DNA of 64,000 nt from Alphaproteobacteria bacterium UBA3612 (GCA_002375465.1 DFLT01000005.1:322870-386869), one strand, 5' to 3'; shown: positions 23,137-32,406, numbered from the stretch's first letter. Numbers and translations: made by a program. The notes: generated by a model from the sequence alone, not told the origin.

Positions 23137-25128
23137 TTGACCGTCACGAATACCGATCTCGCCAACGCCATCAGAGCGCTTTCCATGGACGCCGTCCAGG
23201 CCGCGAACAGCGGGCATCCCGGCATGCCGATGGGCATGGCCGACGCTGCCACCGTTCTGTTCACCAAGCATCTGAAATTCGACCCGAAACAGCCGGACTG
23301 GGCAGACCGAGATCGGTTCGTGCTGTCTGCCGGCCATGGGTCGATGCTGATATACAGCCTTCTCTATCTGACCGGCTACGCGCATCCCACGCTGGATGAC
23401 ATCCGCAATTTCCGTCAGATCGGCAGCCCCTGTGCCGGCCATCCGGAAAACTTCCTGCTCGATGGCGTAGAAGCAACGACCGGCCCGCTGGGCCAAGGCC
23501 TTGCCATGGCCGTTGGCATGGCGATGGCGGAGCGCCATTTGAACGCCGAATTTGGCGATGCACTGGTGGATCACCGCACCTGGGTCATTGCCGGTGACGG
23601 ATGCCTGATGGAGGGTATTAATCACGAAGCCATCGGCCTGGCCGGCCATTTGCGGCTCGGTCGTCTGAATGTGATCTGGGACGACAATAATATCACCATC
23701 GATGGCCCCACTGGCCTGTCGACCAGCGAGGACGTGAAGGCACGCTTCGCCGCCGCAGGATGGCACGTCGCGGAATGCGATGGGCATGATCCGGAGGCGC
23801 TGGACGCTGCAATGAAGGCGGCGAAGACGGATCCGCGACCGAGCCTGATCGCCGCGCGCACCATCATCGGCTATGGCGCGCCGAACAAGCAGGGCACGTC
23901 GGGCGTGCATGGCGCGCCCCTTGGTGCCGAGGAAATCGGCCGCGCACGTGAATCGCTTGGCTGGACAGCCGAACCCTTCGTCATTCCCGACGAGATTCTC
24001 GCCGCATGGCGAAAGGCAGGCGAGCGCGGCACAGACATGGCGACCGCGTGGCAAGCCAAGGCCGAACGCCAGCCGGAATTTGCCGAATTTTCTGCCCGCA
24101 TGGCAGGTGAAATCCCCGCCGCGCTGGAAAGCTCGATCGAAACGCATGTCGCCGCCTTGATCGACAGCCCCGTCAAGGAAGCAACGCGTAAGTCGAGCGA
24201 AGGCGCACTGAAGGCCATCAACCCGGCGATGCCCGCCACGATGGGCGGCTCGGCAGATCTTAGCGGTTCCAACAATACCAAGACGCCGGACCTGGGCGTT
24301 TTCGACCGGGATGATTATTCAGGCCGCTATGTGAACTACGGCATTCGCGAATTCGGAATGGCCGCCGCGATGAACGGCATGGCGCTGCACGGCGGCGTCG
24401 TTCCCTATGGCGGCACGTTCCTGATCTTCAGCGATTATATGCGTGCGGCGATCCGGCTGGGTGCGCTGCAACAGGTGCGCGTGGTTCATGTCCATACGCA
24501 CGATTCCATCGGCGTCGGCGAAGATGGCCCGACGCATCAGCCGATCGAGCAGGTCATGTCGCTGCGCATGATCCCCAATCTGAACGTCTTCCGCCCCTGC
24601 GACGCGGTGGAAACGGCGGAGTGCTGGCAGTTGGCCCTGTCCACGCCGAAGACGCCATCGGTCATCGCGCTGACGCGGCAGAACCTGCCGCAGATGCGGA
24701 CGGAGGGCGCGGTCGGCAATCTGTCGTCGCGCGGGGCGTACAGGCTGAAGTCAGCGGAGGCGGCGCGGAAGGTCATCTTCCTGGCCACGGGTTCGGAGGT
24801 GCATGTCGCCGTGGAAGCGGCCGCGAAGCTGGAGGCCGATGGCATTGGCTGTGATGTCGTCTCCATGCCCTCATGGGAATTGTTCCGTGAACAGCCAGAC
24901 AGCTATCGCGAAGACCTGCTGCCCAATGTCAATCCTGGCGACGTACTGCGTGTCTCGATCGAGGCAGGTGTCACGATGGGCTGGGCGGAGTTCACCATGG
25001 CCAATGGCCTGAATATCGGCCTCGACCGTTTCGGCGCATCAGGGCCGGGGGATCAATTGTTCGACAAGTTCGGCTTTACCGCCGAGGCAGTCGTGAAACG
25101 CGTAAAAGATAAACTGAACAAAAGCTAA
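23137..25128 (+). CDS. tkt: Transketolase
   Basis: This 663-residue thiamine-diphosphate enzyme moves two-carbon units between sugar phosphates in the pentose phosphate pathway. The N-terminal SGHPGMPMGMAD, the ThDP/Mg motif running from GDGCLMEG to DNN (in DDNNITIDG), the catalytic Glu region YGIREFGM and the HTHDSIGVGEDGPTHQP signature are all present. The start is TTG with AAGGG seven bases upstream; an ATG 17 codons later would cut into the conserved N terminus. It heads the plus-strand tkt-gap-pgk cluster, 16 bp before gap. Confidence 0.96.
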   Translation: MTVTNTDLANAIRALSMDAVQAANSGHPGMPMGMADAATVLFTKHLKFDPKQPDWADRDRFVLSAGHGSMLIYSLLYLTGYAHPTLDDIRNFRQIGSPCAGHPENFLLDGVEATTGPLGQGLAMAVGMAMAERHLNAEFGDALVDHRTWVIAGDGCLMEGINHEAIGLAGHLRLGRLNVIWDDNNITIDGPTGLSTSEDVKARFAAAGWHVAECDGHDPEALDAAMKAAKTDPRPSLIAARTIIGYGAPNKQGTSGVHGAPLGAEEIGRARESLGWTAEPFVIPDEILAAWRKAGERGTDMATAWQAKAERQPEFAEFSARMAGEIPAALESSIETHVAALIDSPVKEATRKSSEGALKAINPAMPATMGGSADLSGSNNTKTPDLGVFDRDDYSGRYVNYGIREFGMAAAMNGMALHGGVVPYGGTFLIFSDYMRAAIRLGALQQVRVVHVHTHDSIGVGEDGPTHQPIEQVMSLRMIPNLNVFRPCDAVETAECWQLALSTPKTPSVIALTRQNLPQMRTEGAVGNLSSRGAYRLKSAEAARKVIFLATGSEVHVAVEAAAKLEADGIGCDVVSMPSWELFREQPDSYREDLLPNVNPGDVLRVSIEAGVTMGWAEFTMANGLNIGLDRFGASGPGDQLFDKFGFTAEAVVKRVKDKLNKS

Positions 25129-25144
25129 GCGAGCGGAGTTTTCT

Positions 25145-26149
25145 ATGAGTGTAAAGGTTTCGATCAACGGGTTTGGCCGCATCGGCCGACTGGTAGCCCG
25201 CGCCCTTCTGGAACGCGACGACCATGATTTCGAACTCGTCGCCATCAACGATCTGGCGGATGCAAAAGCGAACGCGCTGCTGTTCAAATATGATTCGACG
25301 CATGGTCGTTTCCCCGGCGAAGTCACCTCAGACGGTGACAGCATCACGGTGAACGGCAAGAAGATCGCCGTCACAAAAGAACGCGAGCCGGGTAACCTGC
25401 CGCACAAGGCGATGGGCGTCGAGCTCGTCCTGGAATGCACCGGCTTCTTCCAGTCGAAAGATGCCGCAAGCCCACATCTGGACGCAGGCGCGAAGCGCGT
25501 CCTGATCTCTGCCCCCGCAGGCGGCGTCGATAAGACCATCGTCTATGGCGTCAACCATGACACGTTGACGGCGGACGATATCGTCGTTTCCAACGCCAGC
25601 TGCACCACGAATTGCCTGGCGCCGGTTGCGAAGGTCCTGCACGAAACCGTCGGTATCGAGCGCGGCTTCATGACGACGATCCACAGCTATACCAACGATC
25701 AGCGCATGCTGGACCAGATGCACAGCGACATGCGCCGTGCCCGTGCCGGCGCGCAGAACATGATCCCGACGACGACGGGTGCAGCGCGCGCGGTCGGCCT
25801 GGTCCTGCCGGAACTGAACGGCAAGCTGGACGGCAGCTCTGTCCGCGTGCCGACGCCGAACGTCAGCCTGATCGATCTGGTCTTCACGCCCAAGCGCGAC
25901 ACCAGCAAGGACGAGCTGAACAATGCGCTGAAGGCAGCAGCCGAGGGCGCAATGAAGGGCGTGCTGGACTACACCGACGAGCCGCTCGTCAGCAGCGACT
26001 TCAACCATTATCCGGCCAGCTCCACCGTCGACAGCCTGGAAACCGCGGTCATGGAAGGCAAGCTGGCCCGCGTCGTCAGCTGGTACGACAATGAATGGGG
26101 CTTCTCCAACCGCATGATCGACACCGCCAAGGTGATGTCGAGCTTCTGA
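25145..26149 (+). CDS. gap: Glyceraldehyde-3-phosphate dehydrogenase, type I
   Basis: This 334-residue glycolytic/gluconeogenic enzyme has the NAD-binding GFGRIGR motif (9-15), the family pattern NDL with an Asp at residue 36 suggesting NAD specificity, and catalytic Cys153 in SNASCTTNC. The C terminus with SWYDNEWGFSNRM is typical. It follows tkt by 16 bp with a GCGGAG ribosome-binding site, so the two are co-transcribed. A strong hairpin follows its stop. Confidence 0.97.
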   Translation: MSVKVSINGFGRIGRLVARALLERDDHDFELVAINDLADAKANALLFKYDSTHGRFPGEVTSDGDSITVNGKKIAVTKEREPGNLPHKAMGVELVLECTGFFQSKDAASPHLDAGAKRVLISAPAGGVDKTIVYGVNHDTLTADDIVVSNASCTTNCLAPVAKVLHETVGIERGFMTTIHSYTNDQRMLDQMHSDMRRARAGAQNMIPTTTGAARAVGLVLPELNGKLDGSSVRVPTPNVSLIDLVFTPKRDTSKDELNNALKAAAEGAMKGVLDYTDEPLVSSDFNHYPASSTVDSLETAVMEGKLARVVSWYDNEWGFSNRMIDTAKVMSSF

Positions 26150-26158
26150 TCGGCGCGG

Positions 26159-26208
26159 GCGGGGTTCTGGACACTAGGCCGTTCCTACGGACGCAGTCAG
26201 AACCCCGC
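26159..26208 (+). promoter_or_regulatory. 11-bp stem-loop between gap and pgk
   Basis: GCGGGGTTCTG pairs perfectly with CAGAACCCCGC around a 28-base loop that itself holds a small CCGT/ACGG hairpin. It starts ten bases after the gap stop codon, in a 198-bp gene-free interval. It could end part of the tkt-gap transcripts, stabilise their 3' end, or be a processed leader of pgk. No T tract follows. Confidence 0.55.
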
Positions 26209-26347
26209 AGCCCTCAGCATGGCCTTATGAAATTGGCACGGCAGCCGGCTGGAATGCGCTGTTTTCGCTTGGGCGGGACGCCATAGTCGCGCGGCTATTC
26301 GGATGTGCCGGTCTTTTCGCAAACTGCGAACTTTTGAGAGAGATGGA

Positions 26348-27541
26348 ATGGCCAACTTCAAGACCCTGGACGACCTTGACGATCTGAACGGCAAGGTTGC
26401 GCTCGTTCGTTGCGATCTGAATGTGCCGATGCAGGACGGGAATGTCAGCGATGACACCCGTCTGCGCGCCGCCATTCCCACGCTGACGGAACTTGCAGAC
26501 AAGGGCGCGAAGGTTCTGGTGCTGTCGCATTTCGGACGGCCCAAGGGCGAAGATCCGATGCTGAGCCTGTCGCCGATCTCAAGCGCGCTGGAAAAGGTCC
26601 TGGGCCGCCCGGTGACTTTTATCACAGATACATATGGCGAAGCGGCCGAGCAGATGGTCGGCCTGATGGCCGCTGGCGATATTGCCGTGCTGGAAAATAC
26701 GCGCTTCAATCCGGGCGAAACGAAGAACGACCCGGAACTGACGAAAAAGATTGCGGCGCTGGGCGATATCTACGTCAGCGACGCCTTTTCCACCACACAT
26801 CGCGCCCACGTGTCGACCGAGGGTCTGGCGCGCCTGCTTCCTGCCTATGCCGGGCGGGCCATGGAGGCGGAACTGAAGGCGCTGGAAGCGGCACTGGGTG
26901 ACCCCGAACGTCCTGTCGCGGCGGTTGTTGGTGGTGCAAAGGTATCGACCAAGCTGGACGTGCTGACCAATTTGGTCGCAAAGGTCGATCATCTGATTAT
27001 CGGTGGCGGCATGGCGAATACCTTTTTGGCGGCGAAGGGCGTCGATGTCGGCAAGAGCCTGTGCGAACATGATCTGACGGACACGGCGCTCAGCATTCTT
27101 GCCAGCGCCGATGCCGCCGGTTGTACCGTGCATTTGCCCTATGATGTCGTGTGCGCGCGCGAATTTGCCGCCAATGCCGATAATCGCACCGTTAACGTCC
27201 ATGAAGTCGCCGAGAATGAGATGATCCTAGATATCGGCCCGGCGGCGGTCGAGGCGCTGGCAGATGTGCTGAAAAATTGTCGGACGCTGGTCTGGAACGG
27301 ACCGCTGGGCGCGTTTGAGATCGAGCCATTCGACCGCGCTACGGTTGGGTTGGCGAAGACGGCGGCCGCATTGACCCGTGACGGGTCCCTGGTGTCGGTC
27401 GCGGGCGGCGGCGATACGGTCGCGGCCCTCAACCATGCGGGCGTTGCTGATGATTTCAGTTTCGTGTCGACGGCCGGCGGTGCGTTTCTGGAATGGATGG
27501 AAGGCAAGGACCTGCCGGGCGTCGTCGCCCTGAGCGCCTGA
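26348..27541 (+). CDS. pgk: Phosphoglycerate kinase
   Basis: This 397-residue monomeric two-domain enzyme interconverts 1,3-bisphosphoglycerate and 3-phosphoglycerate. The VRCDLNVP motif, SHFGRPKG, the hinge region and the C-terminal nucleotide site with GGGDTVAAL followed by STAGGAFLEW are all visible. The start is the second ATG of the frame, preceded by GAGAGAG and matching the family N terminus. It completes tkt-gap-pgk. The following 97 bp before the CAP-domain gene shows no recognisable element. Confidence 0.97.
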   Translation: MANFKTLDDLDDLNGKVALVRCDLNVPMQDGNVSDDTRLRAAIPTLTELADKGAKVLVLSHFGRPKGEDPMLSLSPISSALEKVLGRPVTFITDTYGEAAEQMVGLMAAGDIAVLENTRFNPGETKNDPELTKKIAALGDIYVSDAFSTTHRAHVSTEGLARLLPAYAGRAMEAELKALEAALGDPERPVAAVVGGAKVSTKLDVLTNLVAKVDHLIIGGGMANTFLAAKGVDVGKSLCEHDLTDTALSILASADAAGCTVHLPYDVVCAREFAANADNRTVNVHEVAENEMILDIGPAAVEALADVLKNCRTLVWNGPLGAFEIEPFDRATVGLAKTAAALTRDGSLVSVAGGGDTVAALNHAGVADDFSFVSTAGGAFLEWMEGKDLPGVVALSA

Positions 27542-27638
27542 TCCCGACCATAAGCCCTTTGTCTTTAGGCAGCGTCAACCATAGCGGTTAAGGCTGAATC
27601 CTAGGCGGACGTTAAACACCGGCTCGCAATAGTGGCGC

Positions 27639-28142
27639 ATGGTGAATCTTGCGCGCATTCCTGCAATTTTATCGGCGATGGCCTGCATGAGCGCTGCGTC
27701 CGTCGCGCATTCCACAATTACCGACCGCATGAACGATCAGGCCGCGCAGTGCGCCCTATCCGGCGATGACCTTCAGTCGCTGACGGCGGAGGTCAATCGA
27801 CTGCGTGCGCATCATGGTTTGAGCGCGCTGGCGACCGACGGCTCCCTGAGCGAATCTGCCTTCGATCACGCACGCGACATCGCGGCCATGAAACGCCTGT
27901 CGCATGAGGGCAATGATGGCGCGACCTTCGATATCCGGGCGGAGCGCCGCGGCTATGACGCCTTTCCGCTGGCAGAGAATATTGCCTATAATCAACGCGA
28001 CGTGCCGCATGTCGTTCGGGCGTGGCGTGACAGTCCCCCGCATTTGAAGGCATTGCTGGTCGATGGAGCGGACGATGTCGGTTTCGGACGCGCATGCAGC
28101 GACGATGCCGAACCCTATTGGGTTATGGTCGTCGGCGGCTGA
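27639..28142 (+). CDS. CAP (SCP/PR1)-domain secreted protein
   Basis: This 167-residue protein has an N-terminal signal peptide (hydrophobic about 8-22) and a CAP domain. The pattern fits bacterial YkwD-like proteins: EVNRLRAHHGLSAL, then SESAFDHARDIAAM...LSHEG, then AENIAYN and AWRDSPPHLKALL, with the conserved His and Glu positions. The biochemical role of bacterial CAP proteins is largely unknown. It interrupts the glycolytic gene run between pgk and the aldolase and is convergent with the PEP-CTERM-like gene 16 bp away. Confidence 0.85.
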   Translation: MVNLARIPAILSAMACMSAASVAHSTITDRMNDQAAQCALSGDDLQSLTAEVNRLRAHHGLSALATDGSLSESAFDHARDIAAMKRLSHEGNDGATFDIRAERRGYDAFPLAENIAYNQRDVPHVVRAWRDSPPHLKALLVDGADDVGFGRACSDDAEPYWVMVVGG

Positions 28143-28158
28143 GCCCCCGTCTCCACCC

Positions 28159-28809
28159 TCATCCTGGTTGCGCGTCCTCCGCCCGCGCTCGCCGATAGGC
28201 GACGGCGGATATCGCGAAGGCGAGGGCCAGGCCGAACAATCCGATGGTCCCTGGCGCCGATACTGCGGCGTCGGGCAGGACGCAAAGCTCACTGGCGTTG
28301 GACTTATTGATCCCCACCGACCCGTCCAGATTCCCCTCTATGGTGCAATAGACCCCGCCATCGGCCTGCCCCGTGAAGGAAACCTCGTAGGAGAAGCTGC
28401 GCGTTATATTCGTATCGAGCTGAAGCGGCGGCAGTTCGCCCGCTATGAGTTCGTAGGAGCCCACCGCAACCACGAAATTGCCCATGGCGAGCAGAATATC
28501 GTCGAAACCGACGAAATTTTCGTCGGGCATGCCCGGCAGGCTCGCGATCAGGGCGCCGGGCGCGCCGGCCGCAGTAACCTCGTAAAGGTTCATCCCGACC
28601 GCTTCGTCAGTGATGACGTCGCACAGGCCGCAGCGGGCCACGAATCCGACATCGCTGGTCCCGGCGGCTTCGGTCCGAAAAAAGACAAGGTCGACGGTGC
28701 CCGCATTTCCTGCGGTTTCGATTGTGCCGCCGACGATGGTGACGGCGTGAGCGGTAACGGGAACAAAGGCAAACGCAACAGCACAAAAGGAAGTCAGAGC
28801 GCGCTTCAT
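28159..28809 (-). CDS. Secreted protein with PEP-CTERM-like C-terminal anchor
   Basis: This 216-residue protein has a signal peptide (residues 1-19, ending near AHA) and a C-terminal sorting-type tail: SAPGTIGLFGLALAF followed by a hydrophobic helix and an RRAR cluster. That is the layout of PEP-CTERM exosortase substrates, although the PEP core is replaced by APG. The ectodomain is beta-rich with four cysteines (a CGLC pair and two near the C terminus) and no named domain. Such proteins go with exopolysaccharide and exosortase systems, which are not in this window. The start has GGGAGAG eight bases upstream. It is divergent from the aldolase gene. Confidence 0.7.
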   Translation of the reverse strand: MKRALTSFCAVAFAFVPVTAHAVTIVGGTIETAGNAGTVDLVFFRTEAAGTSDVGFVARCGLCDVITDEAVGMNLYEVTAAGAPGALIASLPGMPDENFVGFDDILLAMGNFVVAVGSYELIAGELPPLQLDTNITRSFSYEVSFTGQADGGVYCTIEGNLDGSVGINKSNASELCVLPDAAVSAPGTIGLFGLALAFAISAVAYRRARAEDAQPG

Positions 28810-28966
28810 GGCGACTCTCCCTGGGGATTGCTGTCTGGCCATCATAGCAAAAACGGCGGGCGCGCGCGAGTCCACGCGTTGTCCTGCGACTCATTTCGTT
28901 GCCGTCCGTCGGACAGTTAGGTAGAGGCGCCGGGAACTTAGCACGGCAACCCCGGAGACAGATTCG

Positions 28967-29863
28967 ATGCACGACCCGATCATGATGGCGCAGATTGTCG
29001 GCGGCGCAGGCTTTATCGCCGCGCTCGACCAGAGTGGCGGGTCCACGCCAAAGGCGCTGAAGGGCTATGGTCTGGAGGAAGACGCCTGGTCCACCGAGGA
29101 CGAAATGTTCGATCTGATCCACCAAATGCGCAGCCGCATCGTCACCGCGCCGTGCTTTTCCGGCCAGAAGGTGCTGGGTGCGATCCTGTTCGAAAAGACG
29201 ATGGACGGCGATGCGGATGGCAAGCCCCTGCCCACGTTGTTGTGGGAACGCGGCGTCGTGCCGTTCCTGAAGATCGACAAGGGCCTTGAGGACGAGGCGG
29301 ACGGCGTTCAGCTGATGAAGCCCAATCCCGGCCTGGAGGATCTGCTGGACCGCGCGAAGGCGAAGGGCGTCTTTGGAACGAAAATGCGGTCCGTCATCAA
29401 CAGCGCCAATGAAAAGGGCATTGCCGCCATCGTCGATCAACAGTTCGAGGTTGCGAACCGGATCATCGACAAGGGGCTGATGCCGATCGTCGAGCCAGAG
29501 GTGAACATCAAGAGCGATACGCGCGCAGAGTGTGACAAGATCCTGCTGAAGGAACTGACCCGCGCGCTTGATGCGCTGCCGGATGGCCGCCGCGTGATGC
29601 TGAAACTTTCGATTCCGGCCACTCCCGACCTCTATGCGCCGCTGGTTGCGCATCCTCGCGTCGCGCGCGTCGTGGCTCTGTCCGGCGGCTTCTCTCAGGA
29701 CGAGGCGTGCGCCAATCTGGCCAAGAACCGCGGCATGATCGCCAGCTTCAGCCGCGGCCTGTTGCAGGATCTGCGGCACCAGATGAATGACGGGGAATTC
29801 GACCGCACACTTTCGGGCGCTATCGATCAGATCTATTCCGCTTCAGTCGCGAACGGAGTTTAA
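28967..29863 (+). CDS. fda: Fructose-bisphosphate aldolase, class I
   Basis: This 298-residue Schiff-base aldolase splits fructose 1,6-bisphosphate into two triose phosphates. ALDQSGGSTPKAL (19-31), EPEVN (177-181) and the Schiff-base Lys213 in MLKLSIP are present, which places it with bacterial class I enzymes related to vertebrate aldolases rather than the zinc-dependent class II. The start has GGAGA about ten bases upstream. It continues the central-carbon cluster and is followed by two inverted repeats before thiE. Confidence 0.94.
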   Translation: MHDPIMMAQIVGGAGFIAALDQSGGSTPKALKGYGLEEDAWSTEDEMFDLIHQMRSRIVTAPCFSGQKVLGAILFEKTMDGDADGKPLPTLLWERGVVPFLKIDKGLEDEADGVQLMKPNPGLEDLLDRAKAKGVFGTKMRSVINSANEKGIAAIVDQQFEVANRIIDKGLMPIVEPEVNIKSDTRAECDKILLKELTRALDALPDGRRVMLKLSIPATPDLYAPLVAHPRVARVVALSGGFSQDEACANLAKNRGMIASFSRGLLQDLRHQMNDGEFDRTLSGAIDQIYSASVANGV

Positions 29864-29893
29864 GTGATCCCGGTCACTCCTCTGCCGCTCTAT

Positions 29894-29922
29894 GCGCTCC
29901 ACGGGTCGTGTTTGTGGAGCGC
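29894..29922 (+). terminator. 9-bp hairpin between aldolase and thiE
   Basis: GCGCTCCAC pairs perfectly with GTGGAGCGC around an 11-base loop, 22 bases before the thiE start. A smaller repeat (AGTGA/TCACT, 29863-29878) lies just before it at the aldolase stop. They may terminate or process the aldolase message. The conserved parts of a thiamine riboswitch are not present. Confidence 0.5.
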
Positions 29923-29943
29923 TGATAGCGGGATCCGCCTGAA

Positions 29944-30651
29944 ATGACGGACGTGGAGTTGGACCCGGCATTTGCCGACCGCTTTGGCGGCGCGATGAAG
30001 AACAAGGGCGGCGAAGGCCGCCCGCCCTGTCAGTTGTATCTGATCTCTCCCCCTGCTTATGATCCCGGCTTTCCGGAGGTTTTGAAGGCGGCGCTGGATG
30101 CGGGACCGGTGGCCGCGTTCCAGCTGCGTCTGAAGGGCGCCAGCGACATGGAAATCCTGCGCGCCGGGGGCGTGCTGAAACCCATCCTGCAGGCTTATGA
30201 TGTCGCGCTGATCATCAACGATCGTGCGGATTTGGCATCCAGCCTGGAGGCGGACGGCGTGCATCTGGGGCAGGGCGATGGCAGCGTTGCCGAGGCTCGC
30301 ACCTTGCTGGGTCATGAGGCGCAGATCGGCGTTACCTGTCATGCCAGCCGTCACCTTGCCCTGGAGGCGGGCGATCAGGGTGCCGACTATGTCGCCTTTG
30401 GCGCTTTTTACGATACGGTGACCAAGGAGACCGCACACCGGCCGGATCCGTCACTGCTGGGCTGGTGGACCACTATCAGCGAGGTTCCCTGTGTTGCAAT
30501 CGGCGGCATAACGCCGGGCAATGCCGGACCGCTCATCGAAGGGGGCGCGGATTTCCTTGCTGTCAGCGGCTCGGTCTGGAATGCGGCGAATGGCCCGGCG
30601 TCCGCAGTCAGCGCGTTTGCGGCGCTGCTTGAGGCGGACAGGGCGGCCTGA
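29944..30651 (+). CDS. thiE: Thiamine-phosphate synthase family protein
   Basis: This 235-residue TIM-barrel protein of the ThiE/TenI family joins the pyrimidine and thiazole halves of thiamine phosphate. Phosphate- and pyrophosphate-binding features are visible: QLRLKG, INDRADLA, DGVHLGQGD, GVTCHAS and the C-terminal AIGGITPGN with AVSGSVW. The N-terminal 30 residues are an extension beyond the barrel. No other thiamine genes are nearby and there is no riboswitch, so a TenI-like role cannot be ruled out. The start is the first ATG in frame. Confidence 0.85.
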   Translation: MTDVELDPAFADRFGGAMKNKGGEGRPPCQLYLISPPAYDPGFPEVLKAALDAGPVAAFQLRLKGASDMEILRAGGVLKPILQAYDVALIINDRADLASSLEADGVHLGQGDGSVAEARTLLGHEAQIGVTCHASRHLALEAGDQGADYVAFGAFYDTVTKETAHRPDPSLLGWWTTISEVPCVAIGGITPGNAGPLIEGGADFLAVSGSVWNAANGPASAVSAFAALLEADRAA

Positions 30652-30688
30652 TAAGGCGGCGCCATATCTCCAACATTCAGGTGACCCC

Positions 30689-31252
30689 ATGAAAATCTCC
30701 GGCGTGGACATTCGTCCGGGCAATATCATCGAGTTTGAGGGCGGCCTGTGGCGCGCCGTGAAGATCCAGCATACGCAGCCCGGCAAGGGCGGCGCCTATA
30801 TGCAGGTGGAAATGAAGAATCTGATCGACGGGCGAAAGACAAATAACCGCTTCCGTTCTTCGGAGACTGTCGAGAAGGTACGTCTGGATACGAAGGACTT
30901 TCAGTATCTCTATGCAGAAGGTGACATGCTGACCTTCATGGATACGGAAACCTATGAGCAGGTGACCTTGCCGACCGACCTTCTGGGTGACCAGGCCGCT
31001 TATCTGCAGGATGGCATGCAGGTCATGCTGGAAATGTACGAGGAACGGCCATTGTCGGTCCAATTGCCGGAGCAGGTCGAAGCCGAAATCGTCGAGGCGG
31101 ATGCAGTGGTGAAGGGGCAGACGGCCTCCTCCAGCTATAAGCCGGCCGTGCTGGATAATGGTGTCCGCATCATGGTGCCACCGCATATCACGACCGGCAC
31201 CCGCGTCGTGGTCGACACCACGTCAAACGAATATGTTAAGAGGGCTGAATGA
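30689..31252 (+). CDS. efp: Translation elongation factor P
   Basis: This 187-residue, three-domain beta-barrel protein relieves ribosome stalling at proline stretches. The tip of domain I carries Lys33 in PGKGGAY, the residue modified by beta-lysylation in EpmA-containing bacteria; the modification genes are not in this window. The start ATG lies before KISGVDIRPGN, the conserved N terminus; a longer open frame upstream overlaps thiE and is not used. The next gene begins inside its stop codon. Confidence 0.96.
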   Translation: MKISGVDIRPGNIIEFEGGLWRAVKIQHTQPGKGGAYMQVEMKNLIDGRKTNNRFRSSETVEKVRLDTKDFQYLYAEGDMLTFMDTETYEQVTLPTDLLGDQAAYLQDGMQVMLEMYEERPLSVQLPEQVEAEIVEADAVVKGQTASSSYKPAVLDNGVRIMVPPHITTGTRVVVDTTSNEYVKRAE

Positions 31253-31602
31253 TGCGCAAACCCCTGATATCCTTACTCGCCGTTGCCGTGTTGTCCGCTC
31301 CGGCAGCCGCGCAGGAAGCTACCCCGGCACAGCCGGCACAGCCGACGAAGGCGGAAGTCGAGGCGGCGACGGCAACGTTTTCCCTCATCGCGAGTGCCCT
31401 CAATTCCGAGCAGGTGCCCGGCCCGGTCAAAAGCGCGCTGTTCGGGTGCATGTATCAGGCCCCGCTGGGCGAGATCAGCAAGGCGCTGACCGCCGCCACA
31501 GAGCAGGCGGATATCGCCGCCGACGATCATAATAAGCGCCTGGTCGCCCTCGCCGCGATCTGCGGCGCGCGTGATCCGTCACAGACGCCCCCGGCAGAAT
31601 AA
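31249..31602 (+). CDS. Small hypothetical periplasmic protein
   Basis: This 117-residue protein has a signal peptide (residues 2-21, ending in AAA before QEA). The mature part is helical and Ala-rich, with two cysteines (in FGCMYQ and AICGAR) that could form a disulfide. No named domain is recognised. It overlaps efp by four bases (ATGA) and is followed directly by suhB, so it is translated from the efp-suhB message. A second ATG one codon on is an equally good start. Confidence 0.75.
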   Translation: MMRKPLISLLAVAVLSAPAAAQEATPAQPAQPTKAEVEAATATFSLIASALNSEQVPGPVKSALFGCMYQAPLGEISKALTAATEQADIAADDHNKRLVALAAICGARDPSQTPPAE

Positions 31603-32406
31603 GTGCCCGCACGTCCCGCACTCGTTACCGTCATGGACAAGGCGGCGCGCAAGGCTGCGCCGAAACTGCGTCGCGATTTCGGTGAGATTTCGCAATTGCA
31701 GGTCAGCCGCAAGGGGCCGTCCGATTTCGTGTCCAATGCCGATCGTGAGGCAGAGGATACGATTGTCGAGATCCTGCAGCAGTCGCGTCCCGAATGGGGA
31801 TTCGTGCTGGAAGAGCGGGGCATTATCGAGGGCAAGGAGGGGGAGCCGCGCTGGATCATCGATCCCATCGACGGCACGTCCAACTTCCTGCACTCGATCC
31901 CGCATTTTGCGATTTCCATTGCCGCCGAAATTCGGGGCGAGATCGTTGCGGGCTGCGTCTATCAGCCGCTGACGGACGAGTTCTTCTGGGCCGAGCGCGG
32001 CAAGGGCGCCTTCTTGCATAACCGACGTATGCGCGTTTCCGCGCGCCGCGACCTTGGCGAAGCACTGATCGCGACAGGGATTCCCTTTCGCGGGCATGGT
32101 GATTTTTCGGTGTGGGACCGGCAGGTGAATGCTGTCGCCCCGGAAGTTGCCGGCATTCGCCGTTTTGGCAGTGCCGCGCTGGACCTCGCCTGGGTGGCCG
32201 CCGGACGCTATGAAGGCTTCTGGGAAAAGGATTTGAGCATCTGGGATGTTGCGGCGGGCGTCTTGCTGGTGCGGGAGGCCGGCGGCTTTGTCACCGATTA
32301 TCGCGGCGGCGATGCCAAGGTGATGGAGGGTGAGATCGTCGCCGCCAACGGCGCGCTGCATTCGAAGCTGCACAAGCTGGTTGCCGGGGCGCTGCGTAAG
32401 GGCTGA
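31603..32406 (+). CDS. suhB: Inositol monophosphatase family protein (SuhB)
   Basis: This 267-residue Mg-dependent phosphatase cuts inositol monophosphates; SuhB also has a regulatory role in rRNA transcription in E. coli. Metal-binding motifs are visible: Glu70-Glu71 (LEERG), Asp87 and Asp90 in DPIDGT, and the C-terminal WDVAAG motif. The start GTG follows the stop of the previous gene without a gap. A 91-bp interval with a good promoter separates it from nuoA. Confidence 0.92.
   Translation: MPARPALVTVMDKAARKAAPKLRRDFGEISQLQVSRKGPSDFVSNADREAEDTIVEILQQSRPEWGFVLEERGIIEGKEGEPRWIIDPIDGTSNFLHSIPHFAISIAAEIRGEIVAGCVYQPLTDEFFWAERGKGAFLHNRRMRVSARRDLGEALIATGIPFRGHGDFSVWDRQVNAVAPEVAGIRRFGSAALDLAWVAAGRYEGFWEKDLSIWDVAAGVLLVREAGGFVTDYRGGDAKVMEGEIVAANGALHSKLHKLVAGALRKG

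Noticed and set aside
29864..29943. Thiamine riboswitch upstream of thiE
   Set aside because: The conserved thiamine-element parts are not seen; only simple inverted repeats are present.
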